DNA of 64,000 bases from Gammaproteobacteria bacterium (GTDB lineage Bacteria; Pseudomonadota; Gammaproteobacteria; S012-40). The DNA lies in assembly GCA_029881255.1 (NCBI GenBank), contig JAOUMY010000003.1, positions 120,732 to 184,731 of the forward strand. Direction: 5' to 3'. Under the pieces are notes generated by a model. It searched no databases. It was given only the letters and a program-made list of their open reading frames with translations, and was not told where the DNA came from. This document shows positions 34,714 through 44,302 of the stretch, one piece after another; within the stretch, counting starts at the first letter, position 1; each line of letters begins with the position of its first letter. A program made the position numbers and the translations under genes.

Positions 34714-36334
34714 ATTATTGCAAACCGCGCATCAGTTACACACGCAGGGAAAAATACCTGAGGCAATTACGCGTTACCGCGAAATACTCACAAAACACCC
34801 CGAGCGAGATGACGTTCAAATTCTCTACGGCTTTGCTCTCGTTCAAAGCGGTAATTTTTCGCAAGCGCTTTCCACTCTCGAATCAGTACCGCAACAAACA
34901 AAAACAGCCGATGTTTATAGCGCTATTTCTAGTTGCCACCAACAACTGGGCAATATACAGGCAGCAATAACGGCGCTACAAAACGCTCTCGCCATACAGG
35001 AACGACCTGAACTGTTCGATCGTCTGTCTCGTTTGTTCATACAAATCGGTTCTTATGCGCAGGCTAGAGATCTGAGCACAAAATGCGTAGCGCGTTATCC
35101 AGAGTTTCTTTCTGCGCAACTGGTATTGGCCGTGGCATATATGCATCTAGATCAAACGCATCTTGCTTTGGGCATCCTGGAAGCGATACACAGTGATAGC
35201 CCTGTGCTGTCGCGCGAGCGTGATATAAATCTCGCCAACGCCCACCGAATTTTGGGCAACGATCAAAACGCACTTTCCATTTTAACTCATTTGCTCGAAA
35301 ACAAACCCGATGACGATGCGTTACACGTCAATCGCGGTCATATACTGAAGAAGTTAGGCAAACATTCTGACGCACAAGACGCCTATCAGCTCGCGCTGAA
35401 AGTAAATCCGCACAACCGTCTGGCTCAGTGGAATCTCGCGCAGCTCACCTTGGGGAAATTCCAATGGGATCAGGGCTGGAAACTGTATCAGGTCGGAAAA
35501 AGTATTGGGCTGCGTCCACAATTGAACAGCACGCTGACCTATTGGCAAGGTCAGCCTTTACACGACATCCCGCTGTTACTGATTTGCGAACAAGGCCTGG
35601 GCGAAGAAATACTGTTTGCCAGTTGTTTTGCTGATGTGGCAAGTCTCGCCCCGAATACCACGGTTGCCTGTGATCCACGACTCATACCGCTGTTTTCCAC
35701 ATCGTTTCCTGAATTCACCTTTGTCAGTAAAAACACTACTCCCACGACATTGAGCAAGCAAACGCAACTTTGCTTGTGTGGGGACTTACCAGCCATGTTT
35801 AGACAACAACTGGCAGATTTTCCCAAGCGAAAAGCCTGGCTCAAGCCTCCACAGGTTGACGACCAATGCCAAAAGCTCTCCCCTAACACACTAAACATTG
35901 GCTTTTCCTGGCAGGGTGGCAAGAACGAAGAAGAACGACTCTTCCGATCGATTCCTCTACCGCACTGGCATGCGCTGTTTGGTACGGGGCACAATTGGAT
36001 TTCTCTACAATACGATTTCGATAAGGTACATAGTGATGCGCCGGAAAATGTGACCCTTCCTTCAATCGATGTAAAAAACGATATTGCCGCCCTGGCACAC
36101 CTGATCAATCAACTCGACGTCGTTATCACCATCGACAACAGCATTGCTCATCTCGCCGCCGCGTTGGGAAAACCGACCTGGGTGTTACTACCAGCGTCGG
36201 CCTACTGGGTTTGGGGTGAAGGATCTGAAGCGACGCCATGGTATCCCAGCGCGACGCTGATACGACAAAACCGCCCATATGCATGGAGCGATGTCATTAA
36301 GACCGTTGGTGATATGCTGTTGAAGCGATCCTGA
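34706..36334 (+). CDS. TPR protein with GT9-like C-terminal domain
   Basis: A 542-residue protein. The ATG at 34706 overlaps the preceding stop by 8 bases; a TTG at 34697 is the less likely alternative. TPR-like repeats span residues ~1-250 (A-I-T-R-Y-R-E-I-L, A-I-T-A-L-Q-N-A-L, D-A-Q-D-A-Y-Q-L-A-L-K-V-N-P). The C-terminal domain contains L-L-I-C-E-Q-G-L-G-E-E-I-L-F-A-S, I-G-F-S-W-Q-G-G and V-I-T-I-D-N-S-I-A-H-L-A-A-A-L-G-K-P, close to GT9 donor-site motifs. It forms a two-gene unit with its neighbour between flagellins 2 and 3. Function inferred as glycan transfer to flagellin. Confidence 0.75.
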   Translation: MDELLQTAHQLHTQGKIPEAITRYREILTKHPERDDVQILYGFALVQSGNFSQALSTLESVPQQTKTADVYSAISSCHQQLGNIQAAITALQNALAIQERPELFDRLSRLFIQIGSYAQARDLSTKCVARYPEFLSAQLVLAVAYMHLDQTHLALGILEAIHSDSPVLSRERDINLANAHRILGNDQNALSILTHLLENKPDDDALHVNRGHILKKLGKHSDAQDAYQLALKVNPHNRLAQWNLAQLTLGKFQWDQGWKLYQVGKSIGLRPQLNSTLTYWQGQPLHDIPLLLICEQGLGEEILFASCFADVASLAPNTTVACDPRLIPLFSTSFPEFTFVSKNTTPTTLSKQTQLCLCGDLPAMFRQQLADFPKRKAWLKPPQVDDQCQKLSPNTLNIGFSWQGGKNEEERLFRSIPLPHWHALFGTGHNWISLQYDFDKVHSDAPENVTLPSIDVKNDIAALAHLINQLDVVITIDNSIAHLAAALGKPTWVLLPASAYWVWGEGSEATPWYPSATLIRQNRPYAWSDVIKTVGDMLLKRS

Positions 36335-36367
36335 AAAATGGCGCTGCGTGTGAGAGTGCAACAATAG

Positions 36368-36402
36368 AAAAAGGCGGGATGTTAGTCCCGCCTTTTCTTT
36401 TT
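36368..36402. terminator. Bidirectional rho-independent terminator
   Basis: AAAAGGCGGGA pairs with TCCCGCCTTTT around a 6-base loop and is followed by TCTTTTTT. It lies between the convergent TPR gene and flagellin 3, with A-runs and T-runs on either side that suit both directions. Confidence 0.88.
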
Positions 36403-36417
36403 TGTTTATGATATCGC

Positions 36418-37896
36418 TTACTGTAGCAAGCTGAGTACGTTCTGCGGTACCTGATTGGCCTGCGCCAACATCGCCGTTCCAGCCTGTTGCAAGATTTGCG
36501 TACGCGTGAGTTCTGCGGTTTCCACAGCGAAGTCCGCGTCCTGAATTCGCGAACGTGCCGCGCTCAGATTCTCGACGCTGGTTTCGAGATTTCGAATAGT
36601 CGACTCAAAACGAGCCTGCAAGGCACCGAAACGTGCACGCTGCCCACTCACCTGCGCTATCGCTTTGTCGACGATTACCAACGCCTCGTTTGAACTACTG
36701 ACTGAAGTCAGATCGAGATCGGCTACCTTGAGCAAGGCTGACGCTTCGTTGGTTTGCCTTAATACCTCACCCGCCGTCATCGTCTGGATGGCAAAGGATT
36801 TTGCCGAATCAAAAATAATTTGACCAGTACCTACCGCCGCAGATTGGGCGCCATCGGCCGCTAACACTGTGGTGCCTGATCCGGCTAAGCCGCCAAGACT
36901 GTCGCCACCCTGTACGGTTACACTACCCGCATTACTGTAAAGTGTGTCACGAATGGTGAGATTGTTGCCTGAATAGTTGGTCAACGTAATACCAGTTCCA
37001 TCCGATTTCACGGTGGCTACCACGCCGGTCCTTGCCTGATGATCATTGACGGCCTGTACAGCCGCACCAAGCGCCTCAAGGCCTGTATCTTTTGTTAGAT
37101 AGAAACTAACTGAAGCCGGCGTGCTGAGGTTATCAGACAAAATCTCGAACTGATAGGATCCAGACGCCGAAAATGTCAAATCGACATCCGTTTTTGCCCA
37201 CGCATCAACACCTGTTACATCCGACACGAGGTTAATTGCATCAACGATGTCAGCCGCAGTATCAGTAGATGCATAGTTAACGCTGGCAAAACCGTCGGCG
37301 CCAGTTATAAAAAGCGATCCATTCGATGAAGTGAATCTGTCCACGCCAGCAGTGACCGTACTGGCTTGACCAGCGATGCGATAATCACCGTATTGATTGG
37401 TCTTAAAATTTGCCGTAGTGGCCACGATTGTTTGATTGGCGTTAGAACCTACCTGAAAAAGTGCCGTTCCAAAGGTACCGTCGAGGATCTTCTGGCCATT
37501 AAACTCGGCCGAACGCGCTATACGCTGCAATTCGGCAACGAGCTGTTTGTTTTCCAGATCGAGCGCTTTTCTGTCATTTGTTGAGTTGGTGGCGTTAATC
37601 GATTGCACAGCCAATTCTCGAATGCGCTGAAGAATGTTGCTTGCCTCCTGCAATGCACCTTCTGCAACCTGTGACAGTGAAATACCATCATTTGCATTTC
37701 TCACCGCGACCGTCAAACCTCTCACTTGAGAGGTAAAACGCTCAACGATTGCAAGACCTGCAGCGTCATCTTTTGCGCTGTTGATACGCAGACCTGAGGA
37801 CAGTCGTTGCAAGGAGGTTTTCAGTCCGTCCTGCGAGCGGTTAAGGTTACGCTGCGCATTCATTGACATGATGTTGGTGTTAATAATTTGAGGCAT
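36418..37896 (-). CDS. fliC: Flagellin 3 (divergent paralogue)
   Basis: A 492-residue flagellin with canonical ends ([37 protein letters not shown]). Its central domain is clearly less similar to flagellins 1 and 2 than these are to each other. It lacks the sigma-28-like promoter and leader hairpin of the other two and instead has a sigma-54-type site at 37999-38014. AAGGAG precedes the ATG. This pattern resembles polar flagellates in which one flagellin is expressed earlier than the others. Confidence 0.95.
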   Translation of the reverse strand: MPQIINTNIMSMNAQRNLNRSQDGLKTSLQRLSSGLRINSAKDDAAGLAIVERFTSQVRGLTVAVRNANDGISLSQVAEGALQEASNILQRIRELAVQSINATNSTNDRKALDLENKQLVAELQRIARSAEFNGQKILDGTFGTALFQVGSNANQTIVATTANFKTNQYGDYRIAGQASTVTAGVDRFTSSNGSLFITGADGFASVNYASTDTAADIVDAINLVSDVTGVDAWAKTDVDLTFSASGSYQFEILSDNLSTPASVSFYLTKDTGLEALGAAVQAVNDHQARTGVVATVKSDGTGITLTNYSGNNLTIRDTLYSNAGSVTVQGGDSLGGLAGSGTTVLAADGAQSAAVGTGQIIFDSAKSFAIQTMTAGEVLRQTNEASALLKVADLDLTSVSSSNEALVIVDKAIAQVSGQRARFGALQARFESTIRNLETSVENLSAARSRIQDADFAVETAELTRTQILQQAGTAMLAQANQVPQNVLSLLQ

Positions 37897-37963
37897 GGTC
37901 TGTCTCCTTCGGCGTCCTTAGCGCAATCAGCGCCCGGTATCGCTCACTGGTGTTGAAACTATG

Positions 37964-37979
37964 TAGTGCTCTAGCACTA
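37964..37979. promoter_or_regulatory. 16-bp palindrome downstream of the flagellin 3 promoter
   Basis: TAGTGCT-CT-AGCACTA, perfect 7-base arms with a 2-base centre. It falls roughly 10-25 bases into the transcript predicted from the sigma-54 site, where a repressor operator or a leader structure could act. Confidence 0.45.
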
Positions 37980-37998
37980 AAATAATCTGATGAAAAAT

Positions 37999-38014
37999 TG
38001 CAACTGCCTTGCCA
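37999..38014 (-). promoter_or_regulatory. Candidate sigma-54 promoter for flagellin 3
   Basis: On the minus strand TGGCAAG-GCAG-TTGCA, one mismatch from the RpoN consensus TGGCACG-N4-TTGCW with both invariant doublets present. Predicted leader is ~90 bases. No FliA-type sequence was found upstream of this gene. Confidence 0.72.
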
Positions 38015-38158
38015 ATTTTTGTTACCGATGTAACTCCTTGAAATCCTGCTTTCATATTGACAAGTCGAGTCATACTCGATGCGCAAGCGGCAAACATTTG
38101 CAGATAACTGCAAGCATTTTCCTGTCTACTTCCTATATGCAAACGCATCATCCTATCC

Positions 38159-39508
38159 TTATAAATAGTTAAACAGTGACAATTCCGATACTTTCTTATA
38201 AGTATTTTGCGAAGCATCAAGCGCGGTCAGCTGCATGTTTAGTCGTGTAATCGCCTCCGCATAGTCCAGGTCTTCTATTTGTGACAAAACCTGCCTAAGC
38301 TGGAGATTAAAACTCTCATTGATTTCTTTCTGTTTTTGCACCGTATTCATACGTGCACCCACCCGTGCACGCGTATCCAGCACACTACCAATCGCCTGAT
38401 CAATATCCACGATGACGCGATTCATGGCGCTGTGAAAATGTGTTCTCTCTGCATCAGTAGCCTGCTCAGAGACCAGTGCATCCTCTAGATTTTTAATCGT
38501 TTTAAAAATGTTCTGGTAGTTGCTGGGTTTGATCGTAAAGGTGTCCTGCGTTGCCGGGCCGACCGCAGTGATCGGTCCTGTTGCCGTTGGCTCGCCGCTG
38601 ATAGAGGTTTGAATACCATATTGCTCCAATCCGATGATTTCCGAATCCTGATACACTACCCCAGTGTCTGTGGCGGCCAGTATTGCGGCAAAATACGCTG
38701 CTTCATTGGCGTAAAGAAAACCGCCAGGCGGGGCAACACCGCTACCGCTTATGATTACCTGTCCTTTGCTATTCGTCACATAATATTCCACCGGTTGATT
38801 TGGTAACGCCGATGTCGAAGGCATGAATTTCACTTGATAGGTATCTGGAACATAGGTTCCAACTACCGCGCCTGGATCGATAATGCCTGTTCCCTGATTA
38901 GCCGGATCTTCCCATACGGAAAATCGTCCATTACCATCGCGGACCTCCATAAAAACATCCTGACCATCATCATTTACTTCGATCTTGGTCGTCGTACCAA
39001 TTTTTAATTCACGTTTTCCGTCGTCTCCATTGTAGACGTAATCATTCAGCGAAAGATCATAGGAAAAGGGGCGGGACTTACCTTTGTATCCTGAAAACAC
39101 ATATTCGTTATTGCTATCAGTCGCGTTTGCTAGCGACACTACCTGATCCTTCAACAACAATATTTCTTCTCGAATATAGCGCCGTGTTTCGACTGTTTGA
39201 CTATCGTTATTCGCATAGACGGCCATTTCACGCACGCGTTGTAGCGCGGTCATTATCCCCTGTAGTAAACCCTCTTCTTCACCCAGGCGATTGTCTGCAT
39301 ACTGAATATTAACCTGGTACTGATTGGTAATCGCGGTCGATTCCTGAAGATTGATCGCGCGAGCTGATCCATAAGGATCATCGGACGGTGCCAATATTCG
39401 CTTGCCTGTGGTGATCTGCAACTGCGTATTACTCAGTTCACCTTGCTGGCGCAACATGGCGTCCAGTGCGAATTTGGTCATCATGGCTGAGGAAATTCTA
39501 GTCGTCAT
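38159..39508 (-). CDS. flgL: Flagellar hook-associated protein 3
   Basis: A 449-residue FlgL, which joins FlgK to the flagellin filament. The N-terminus R-I-S-S-A-M-M-T-K and L-Q-I-T-T-G-K-R-I-L-A-P-S-D-D-P are family signatures. The C-terminus D-L-D-Y-A-E-A-I-T-R-L-N-M-Q and L-S-L-F-N-Y-L match flagellin-like D0. It is longer than the enteric protein (~317) because of a larger central domain. It starts 6 bases after the flgK stop with AGGGGGT as ribosome-binding site. Last gene of the flg block. Confidence 0.93.
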   Translation of the reverse strand: MTTRISSAMMTKFALDAMLRQQGELSNTQLQITTGKRILAPSDDPYGSARAINLQESTAITNQYQVNIQYADNRLGEEEGLLQGIMTALQRVREMAVYANNDSQTVETRRYIREEILLLKDQVVSLANATDSNNEYVFSGYKGKSRPFSYDLSLNDYVYNGDDGKRELKIGTTTKIEVNDDGQDVFMEVRDGNGRFSVWEDPANQGTGIIDPGAVVGTYVPDTYQVKFMPSTSALPNQPVEYYVTNSKGQVIISGSGVAPPGGFLYANEAAYFAAILAATDTGVVYQDSEIIGLEQYGIQTSISGEPTATGPITAVGPATQDTFTIKPSNYQNIFKTIKNLEDALVSEQATDAERTHFHSAMNRVIVDIDQAIGSVLDTRARVGARMNTVQKQKEINESFNLQLRQVLSQIEDLDYAEAITRLNMQLTALDASQNTYKKVSELSLFNYL

Positions 39509-39514
39509 ACCGGA

Positions 39515-41812
39515 TTACCCCCTTACTGCCTGAAGTAGCGTCTGAAACACTTGATCAGCGGCCGCGATTACTTGGGCTGCCGCAGCATAGGCCTGTTGAT
39601 AACGCAACAAGTCTGCAGCTTCTTCGTCCAGATTCACGCCGGAAATCGCCTCACGCAATTCTTTGGACTGATTGAGTAGGGCCTCTTGAGAACGGTAATT
39701 AATTTCTGCTTGTTGCGTTCGGTTACCCACAGCAGTAACTATTTGGCTATACGCTTCGTGATAGGTAGCATTTCCACCCAACATGGTTCCCTTTAGCTGT
39801 AACGCGGCGAGAGCCAATGCATTGCGATTATCGCCAGTACCAGAAGTATTGTTGTCAACATAGAAAACATCGCCCACCCACGCTTCACCGGAAAGCGTTA
39901 CACTCCAACCGTCGGTCGCGGTAAAGTTCAATGTCGTAGAAGTTGTTGAATAGGCATTCCATGTCACGCCACCGTCGATGGAATATTGATCTGCGGGACC
40001 GTAAATGTTTCCGCCGGAATGTCCCATGAGAATGTTCACGGGTATTCCAACGCTTGTACCAAACAACGTAGGATCTGTTACGGTGGTTTCCTCGATTTGA
40101 CCTCTACCCTGGTTACCCTCGGTACCACCATTATTATCCACATAGAACTGATCACCATCATTGGCGTTTCCAGTCAACATAATGGAAAAACCGTCAGTCG
40201 CCGTGCGATCGATAAGCGTGCCTGCGGGATTGTATGCGTTCCAGGTACCACCACCATCGATGGAATATTGGTTTGCCGGCAGTCCGCTACCTGGCGCTCC
40301 AGAGTCCCGTAGTAAAATTGGCATCGGAAAAAGTATCGGACCGGTATTCAAAAGATTTTCGTCGACGATGTTGAAGTTAGAAAGATAGGCCGCGCCAGTG
40401 TTTGTGCCGCGTGCCTCATTACCTGCGTCTAGCCATGAACGCAAGGGCGACGCCGCAGCGACTAGATTGGGATCATCGAAAACCATCGCAATTTTTCGCG
40501 ACGCATCACGCGTACCGTGAATAAAGAACTTGTCGCCAGCAAGCGGAACTACATCCAGCTCCAAATACATACCATCTACTGGCGAAAACTCAACAGGAGG
40601 TCCCGCGACGGAGACAGTCAACACAGTTGTTGTACCGTTAGAGAGATTTAACAAATTGTAATTTGTACCATCGTAAGACAACTCGTAGTCTGTAGGAAGA
40701 ATGTCCGGCACATCGATTCTATTCGCCAGCGTAGCAGTTGTTCCCCCAGTATTCAGACTCAATGTCGCAGTACCAGTGTTGTACACACTCGAACTCATCA
40801 TCGAGTTGTAGTCAGGCTCGACAAAAAAATCGAGACCTAGATTGTCATTTAGGTCGATCCCCAGATTGTGCTGATCATTAAAAGTACGTGACAGGCCTTG
40901 CGCAATCCATCCCAGATAATTTTGTGCAGGGACTAAAATGTCATTGCGAAACTCGATAACACCGCCAAGATCGCCACCCTTCAGCGTATTGGTGATCGGG
41001 ATCAGTATATTGGTGTATTTATCTTCATAAGCAACTTCATAGTATAGGGGATCATCGGGATCGGACTGTGCCACCAGTTTTCTATACTGGGTACCCAGTA
41101 CGAGACTTTGGCCACCACCCATGAAGATATTGAGGCTACCGTCGTCTTGCGGTATGACGGTAATGCCGATGTGTTCAGACAGCTGATCAATCAAATGGTC
41201 ACGCTGATCGAGTATGTCATTCGGTGAGTTCCCCTGCCCGATACCTGTGGCAACAATTACCTCTTGATTGATGTCGGCAATCTGTTGCGCCAGGGCATTA
41301 ATCGTAGAAACCTGGTTTTGAATTCTCGCATTTTGTGCTTTACGCAAATCATGAAACCAGTCGTCCATGGTATGGATGCGGTCTACCATTGCTTCTGCCT
41401 GCGTCATCATAACTTCGCGCGCCGGTAGTGATGTTGGGTCATCGGACACACCTTGTATGGCATCAAAAAAGTCTTCCATGGCCGGTGCAAGTGCCGCATC
41501 CTGGTCGGCAAGAAGATTATCTATTTGCGTGGCAAATTCATTGAATACCGAAAAAAATTCAGTTGAAGACGTTCTTTGTCTAACCTGATTCACGGCAAAG
41601 TCGTTATACATGCGCTCTGTAGTAATCAAACGCACGCCATTACCGACGAATCCATTGCCGAACGGCGACGGGTCATTATTTGTAACGATTACCCGTTGAC
41701 GCGAATATCCGGGGGTATTGACGTTGGCAACGTTGTGTCCAACTGTGTTCAGATTACGTTGAAAAGCCGCCAGTCCGGACAAACCAATTTGTAAAATATC
41801 ACCGCCAGCCAT
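39515..41812 (-). CDS. flgK: Flagellar hook-associated protein 1
   Basis: A 765-residue FlgK, the first hook-filament junction protein. The start I-G-L-S-G-L-A-A-F-Q-R-N-L and V-N-T-P-G-Y-S-R-Q-R and the C-terminus L-L-R-Y-Q-Q-A-Y-A-A-A-A-Q-V-I are canonical for axial proteins. It is well above the usual ~450-680 residues. Part of the excess is a tandem repeat near residues ~490-660 in which Q-Y-S-I-D-G-G-x-T-W-N-A-Y and F-Y-V-D-N-N each occur twice, about 95 residues apart. AGGAG precedes the ATG. It is in the flgJ-K-L unit. Confidence 0.95.
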   Translation of the reverse strand: MAGGDILQIGLSGLAAFQRNLNTVGHNVANVNTPGYSRQRVIVTNNDPSPFGNGFVGNGVRLITTERMYNDFAVNQVRQRTSSTEFFSVFNEFATQIDNLLADQDAALAPAMEDFFDAIQGVSDDPTSLPAREVMMTQAEAMVDRIHTMDDWFHDLRKAQNARIQNQVSTINALAQQIADINQEVIVATGIGQGNSPNDILDQRDHLIDQLSEHIGITVIPQDDGSLNIFMGGGQSLVLGTQYRKLVAQSDPDDPLYYEVAYEDKYTNILIPITNTLKGGDLGGVIEFRNDILVPAQNYLGWIAQGLSRTFNDQHNLGIDLNDNLGLDFFVEPDYNSMMSSSVYNTGTATLSLNTGGTTATLANRIDVPDILPTDYELSYDGTNYNLLNLSNGTTTVLTVSVAGPPVEFSPVDGMYLELDVVPLAGDKFFIHGTRDASRKIAMVFDDPNLVAAASPLRSWLDAGNEARGTNTGAAYLSNFNIVDENLLNTGPILFPMPILLRDSGAPGSGLPANQYSIDGGGTWNAYNPAGTLIDRTATDGFSIMLTGNANDGDQFYVDNNGGTEGNQGRGQIEETTVTDPTLFGTSVGIPVNILMGHSGGNIYGPADQYSIDGGVTWNAYSTTSTTLNFTATDGWSVTLSGEAWVGDVFYVDNNTSGTGDNRNALALAALQLKGTMLGGNATYHEAYSQIVTAVGNRTQQAEINYRSQEALLNQSKELREAISGVNLDEEAADLLRYQQAYAAAAQVIAAADQVFQTLLQAVRG

Positions 41813-41829
41813 TTTTCATACTCCTGTGG

Positions 41830-42849
41830 TTAACCGGTTAAACCGGTCGGCAACTGCATTTCACGTTCGCGCAGTTGTTGTATCGTGTTCTTTACGTTTT
41901 CACGACCCATAATATTGGCAATTTTATCCGCATATTTTGGGTCTGTTGCGTAACCAGCGGCCTGTAGCTCTTTTACAAACCGCACAGGATCGTTGCCATG
42001 TTTAAGCGCGGACTGGTAACGATCACTGGTCTTGAGAAAATTCACGTAGTCGTCGAAACTTTGTTTCACTGAGGCGTAGGCACGAAACTGGGCACGCTCT
42101 TTTTCAGGTTTTCCCTTGATAAATTCCATGGTGTTTCGACTAATACTGTCCCCATCCCAGCGATTATCTGCTTTGATGTTGAACAGATTGTGGCTGCTCT
42201 CACCATCACGCTTGTGAATAACGTGTTTTCCCCAACCGGTTTCCAGTGCCGCCTGTGCAATCAATACTTCAGGATTAAGATTGAGTTCTTTTGCGGCCTT
42301 TTGCGCGTGCGGCCACATGGAATGAATAAAACGTGAAGTGGGATCTAGCTTCTTGTCGCCATTGTTCGCAACAGGTGATGCGGCCGTCGTACTCGTCGGG
42401 GCATGTGTTTCATAGGCCTTTACCGCACGATTAATTTTGTGTGGCGCGGGTTTATCGTTTCTTATCGGAAACGCCTGCTTTTGCATTTCTTCTACCGTGG
42501 AAATGCTTTTTACGCGCGGCGCAATTCGATTAGCTGGCGATTGACTGGTTGGCCCTTCCATTTGGCGCACAATCATGTCGGCCAGACCCAGGCTGCCACC
42601 TTTAGTCAATTCAACAGAGAGTTGATCGTCATACATCTGTGTATAAAACTTTTCGCCTTCGGAATCGAATAAAGGATTACCTTCACTTGCTTCGCGCATG
42701 GACTTGATCATCATCTTCATAAAGATAGATTCAAATTTCTTGGCGACTTCCTGCAAGGCACCCGAGTCCTGGCGACGTGACTTCTGACGCAGGCCGTCCA
42801 GCGCGCGTGAGTCGTAATAGAAGTCAGTGTTTTTTGCAGCAAGCGTCAT
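41830..42849 (-). CDS. flgJ: Flagellar rod cap protein and peptidoglycan hydrolase
   Basis: A 339-residue two-domain FlgJ. Residues ~1-110 are the rod-cap domain (K-F-E-S-I-F-M-K-M-M-I-K-S-M-R). After a ~60-residue linker, residues ~165-320 are a glucosaminidase domain with I-A-Q-A-A-L-E-T-G-W-G-K (catalytic Glu) and H-N-L-F-N-I-K-A. It cuts a hole in peptidoglycan for the rod. A 333-base gap separates it from flgI, and a partial sigma-54 site lies 33 bases upstream, so it may head a flgJKL unit. Confidence 0.95.
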   Translation of the reverse strand: MTLAAKNTDFYYDSRALDGLRQKSRRQDSGALQEVAKKFESIFMKMMIKSMREASEGNPLFDSEGEKFYTQMYDDQLSVELTKGGSLGLADMIVRQMEGPTSQSPANRIAPRVKSISTVEEMQKQAFPIRNDKPAPHKINRAVKAYETHAPTSTTAASPVANNGDKKLDPTSRFIHSMWPHAQKAAKELNLNPEVLIAQAALETGWGKHVIHKRDGESSHNLFNIKADNRWDGDSISRNTMEFIKGKPEKERAQFRAYASVKQSFDDYVNFLKTSDRYQSALKHGNDPVRFVKELQAAGYATDPKYADKIANIMGRENVKNTIQQLREREMQLPTGLTG

Positions 42850-42881
42850 GTCTTCATTCCTGAGATTCCTGCCTATGGGAT

Positions 42882-42897
42882 TTCAGAATGCGTGCCA
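42882..42897 (-). promoter_or_regulatory. Partial sigma-54-like site before flgJ
   Basis: On the minus strand TGGCACG-CATT-CTGAA. The -24 half is a perfect consensus, but the -12 GC doublet is GA. It is weak, yet sits where an independent flgJKL promoter would be expected in the 333-base gap 42850-43181. Confidence 0.35.
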
Positions 42898-42993
42898 ACT
42901 TCTGGCTTTTTTGAGACGATTTAAACATCGTATTTTCAATGAGTTACAAGGAGATTGCCGTGCCGTGTGGCGACTGGCAAAAGACTGGGAATG

Positions 42994-43027
42994 AGCGGCA
43001 ATGCCTCACCGGAAATGGCTTGCCGCT
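42994..43027. repeat. Hairpin in the flgI-flgJ gap
   Basis: AGCGGCA pairs perfectly with TGCCGCT, and inner GCC pairs with GGC, in a 34-base structure. No U-run follows on the minus strand, so an RNA processing or partial termination role is more likely than full termination. The rest of the 42850-43181 gap shows no gene. Confidence 0.45.
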
Positions 43028-43181
43028 GGAGAGTTACTCCTGCTTGAAGAATGAACGAAAAACTTGTTCTAAATTACTGCATAGGATGAGACAGGGAAAT
43101 TGAATCGGCTCAGTTTAATACGTGAAAACATCCGTCTTGTTAGACAGCCGTCGAGTACCAGACCCAATATCAGGAAGAAGC

Positions 43182-44285
43182 CTAGATCACGATGAGTTCA
43201 GCCTTCAAAGCACCCGCTTCTTTCAAGGCTTCGAGAATGGCAACCAGATCACCAGGCGCGGCGCCGACCTTGTTTATTGCACGAACGATTTCGTCTAGTG
43301 ATACACCAGGATCAAAAAGAAACATGCGATTATTTTCCTGTTCCGCCGTAATTGTCGTCGCGGCGGTGACCACCGTTTGCGCATTACTGAGTGGAGGAGG
43401 TTGATTAACAGTTTCTTCGCGATTAACACGCACCACCAGTGATCCGTGTGAAACTGCGGCCGGAGAAACTCTTACCTCAGATCCGATCACTACCGTGCCG
43501 GTGCGGGAATTGATGATAACTTTTGCGGCGCCCAATGCGGGTTTAACATCAATATTTTCTAACATAGAAACAAAAGAGACGCGCTGTGATGGATCACGCG
43601 GCGCGATAACCTGCACAGTTGTACCGTCTAGCGGTTGCGCCGTTCCTTCGCCAAACTGTTGGTTGATGGCTTCAGCCATACGATTTGCCGTTGTAAAATC
43701 ACCCTGACGCAGATTCAGCATTACAGAGTTTCCATTATGAAACGAGGTCAACACCGCACGCTCCACCGTTGCGCCATTGGGAACACGACCTGTACTTGGA
43801 ATGTTTACAGTCACGCGGGATCCATCGGCATCTACGCCAAAACCACTCACAATTAGATTGCCTTGCGCCAATGCGTAGACATTGCCATCAGCGCCCTTGA
43901 GTGGCGTCATCAACAAACTTCCGCCTTGCAGACTTTTGGCGTTACCTATTGAGGACACCGTAACATCGAGCCTTTGACCTGGTTTAGCAAACGCTGGCAA
44001 CTCGGCTTGCACCGTAACTGCGGCGACGTTTTTCAACTGTGGATTTAAGTCCGGTGGCAAAGTAATGCCAAACTGCGCCAGCATGCTCTTGAGGCTTTGC
44101 ACTGTAAATGGTGTCTGATTGGTCTGATCACCGCTGCCGTTTAGTCCCACCACCAGGCCATAGCCTACGAGTTGGTTGCTGCGCACCCCCATTACTGAGG
44201 AAATATCTTTCACCCGTTCGGACAAAGCATTCGCCGAAACAGTCAGCAATATCACAGTCAAGACCCATTGATTTATCGTGCGCAT
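43182..44285 (-). CDS. flgI: Flagellar P-ring protein
   Basis: A 367-residue FlgI, forming the periplasmic P-ring in the peptidoglycan layer. The start at 44285 gives a Sec signal peptide ([14 protein letters not shown], cleavage after A-N-A) and the usual length; a longer frame to 44315 would overlap flg[21 protein letters not shown] is the family signature. The C-terminus [14 protein letters not shown] is conserved. It follows flgH by 17 bases. Confidence 0.95.
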   Translation of the reverse strand: MRTINQWVLTVILLTVSANALSERVKDISSVMGVRSNQLVGYGLVVGLNGSGDQTNQTPFTVQSLKSMLAQFGITLPPDLNPQLKNVAAVTVQAELPAFAKPGQRLDVTVSSIGNAKSLQGGSLLMTPLKGADGNVYALAQGNLIVSGFGVDADGSRVTVNIPSTGRVPNGATVERAVLTSFHNGNSVMLNLRQGDFTTANRMAEAINQQFGEGTAQPLDGTTVQVIAPRDPSQRVSFVSMLENIDVKPALGAAKVIINSRTGTVVIGSEVRVSPAAVSHGSLVVRVNREETVNQPPPLSNAQTVVTAATTITAEQENNRMFLFDPGVSLDEIVRAINKVGAAPGDLVAILEALKEAGALKAELIVI

Positions 44286-44302
44286 TAAACTCTTACTCCG
44301 AA

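Noticed and set aside
28878-37896. Recent tandem gene conversion among all three flagellins
   Set aside because: Synonymous sites differ widely between copies 1 and 2, and copy 3 is divergent in the centre.
42994-43027. Rho-independent terminator after flgI
   Set aside because: No U-run follows the stem on the transcribed strand, and flgI ends on the other side of the gap (the hairpin lies upstream of flgJ by ~150 bases).
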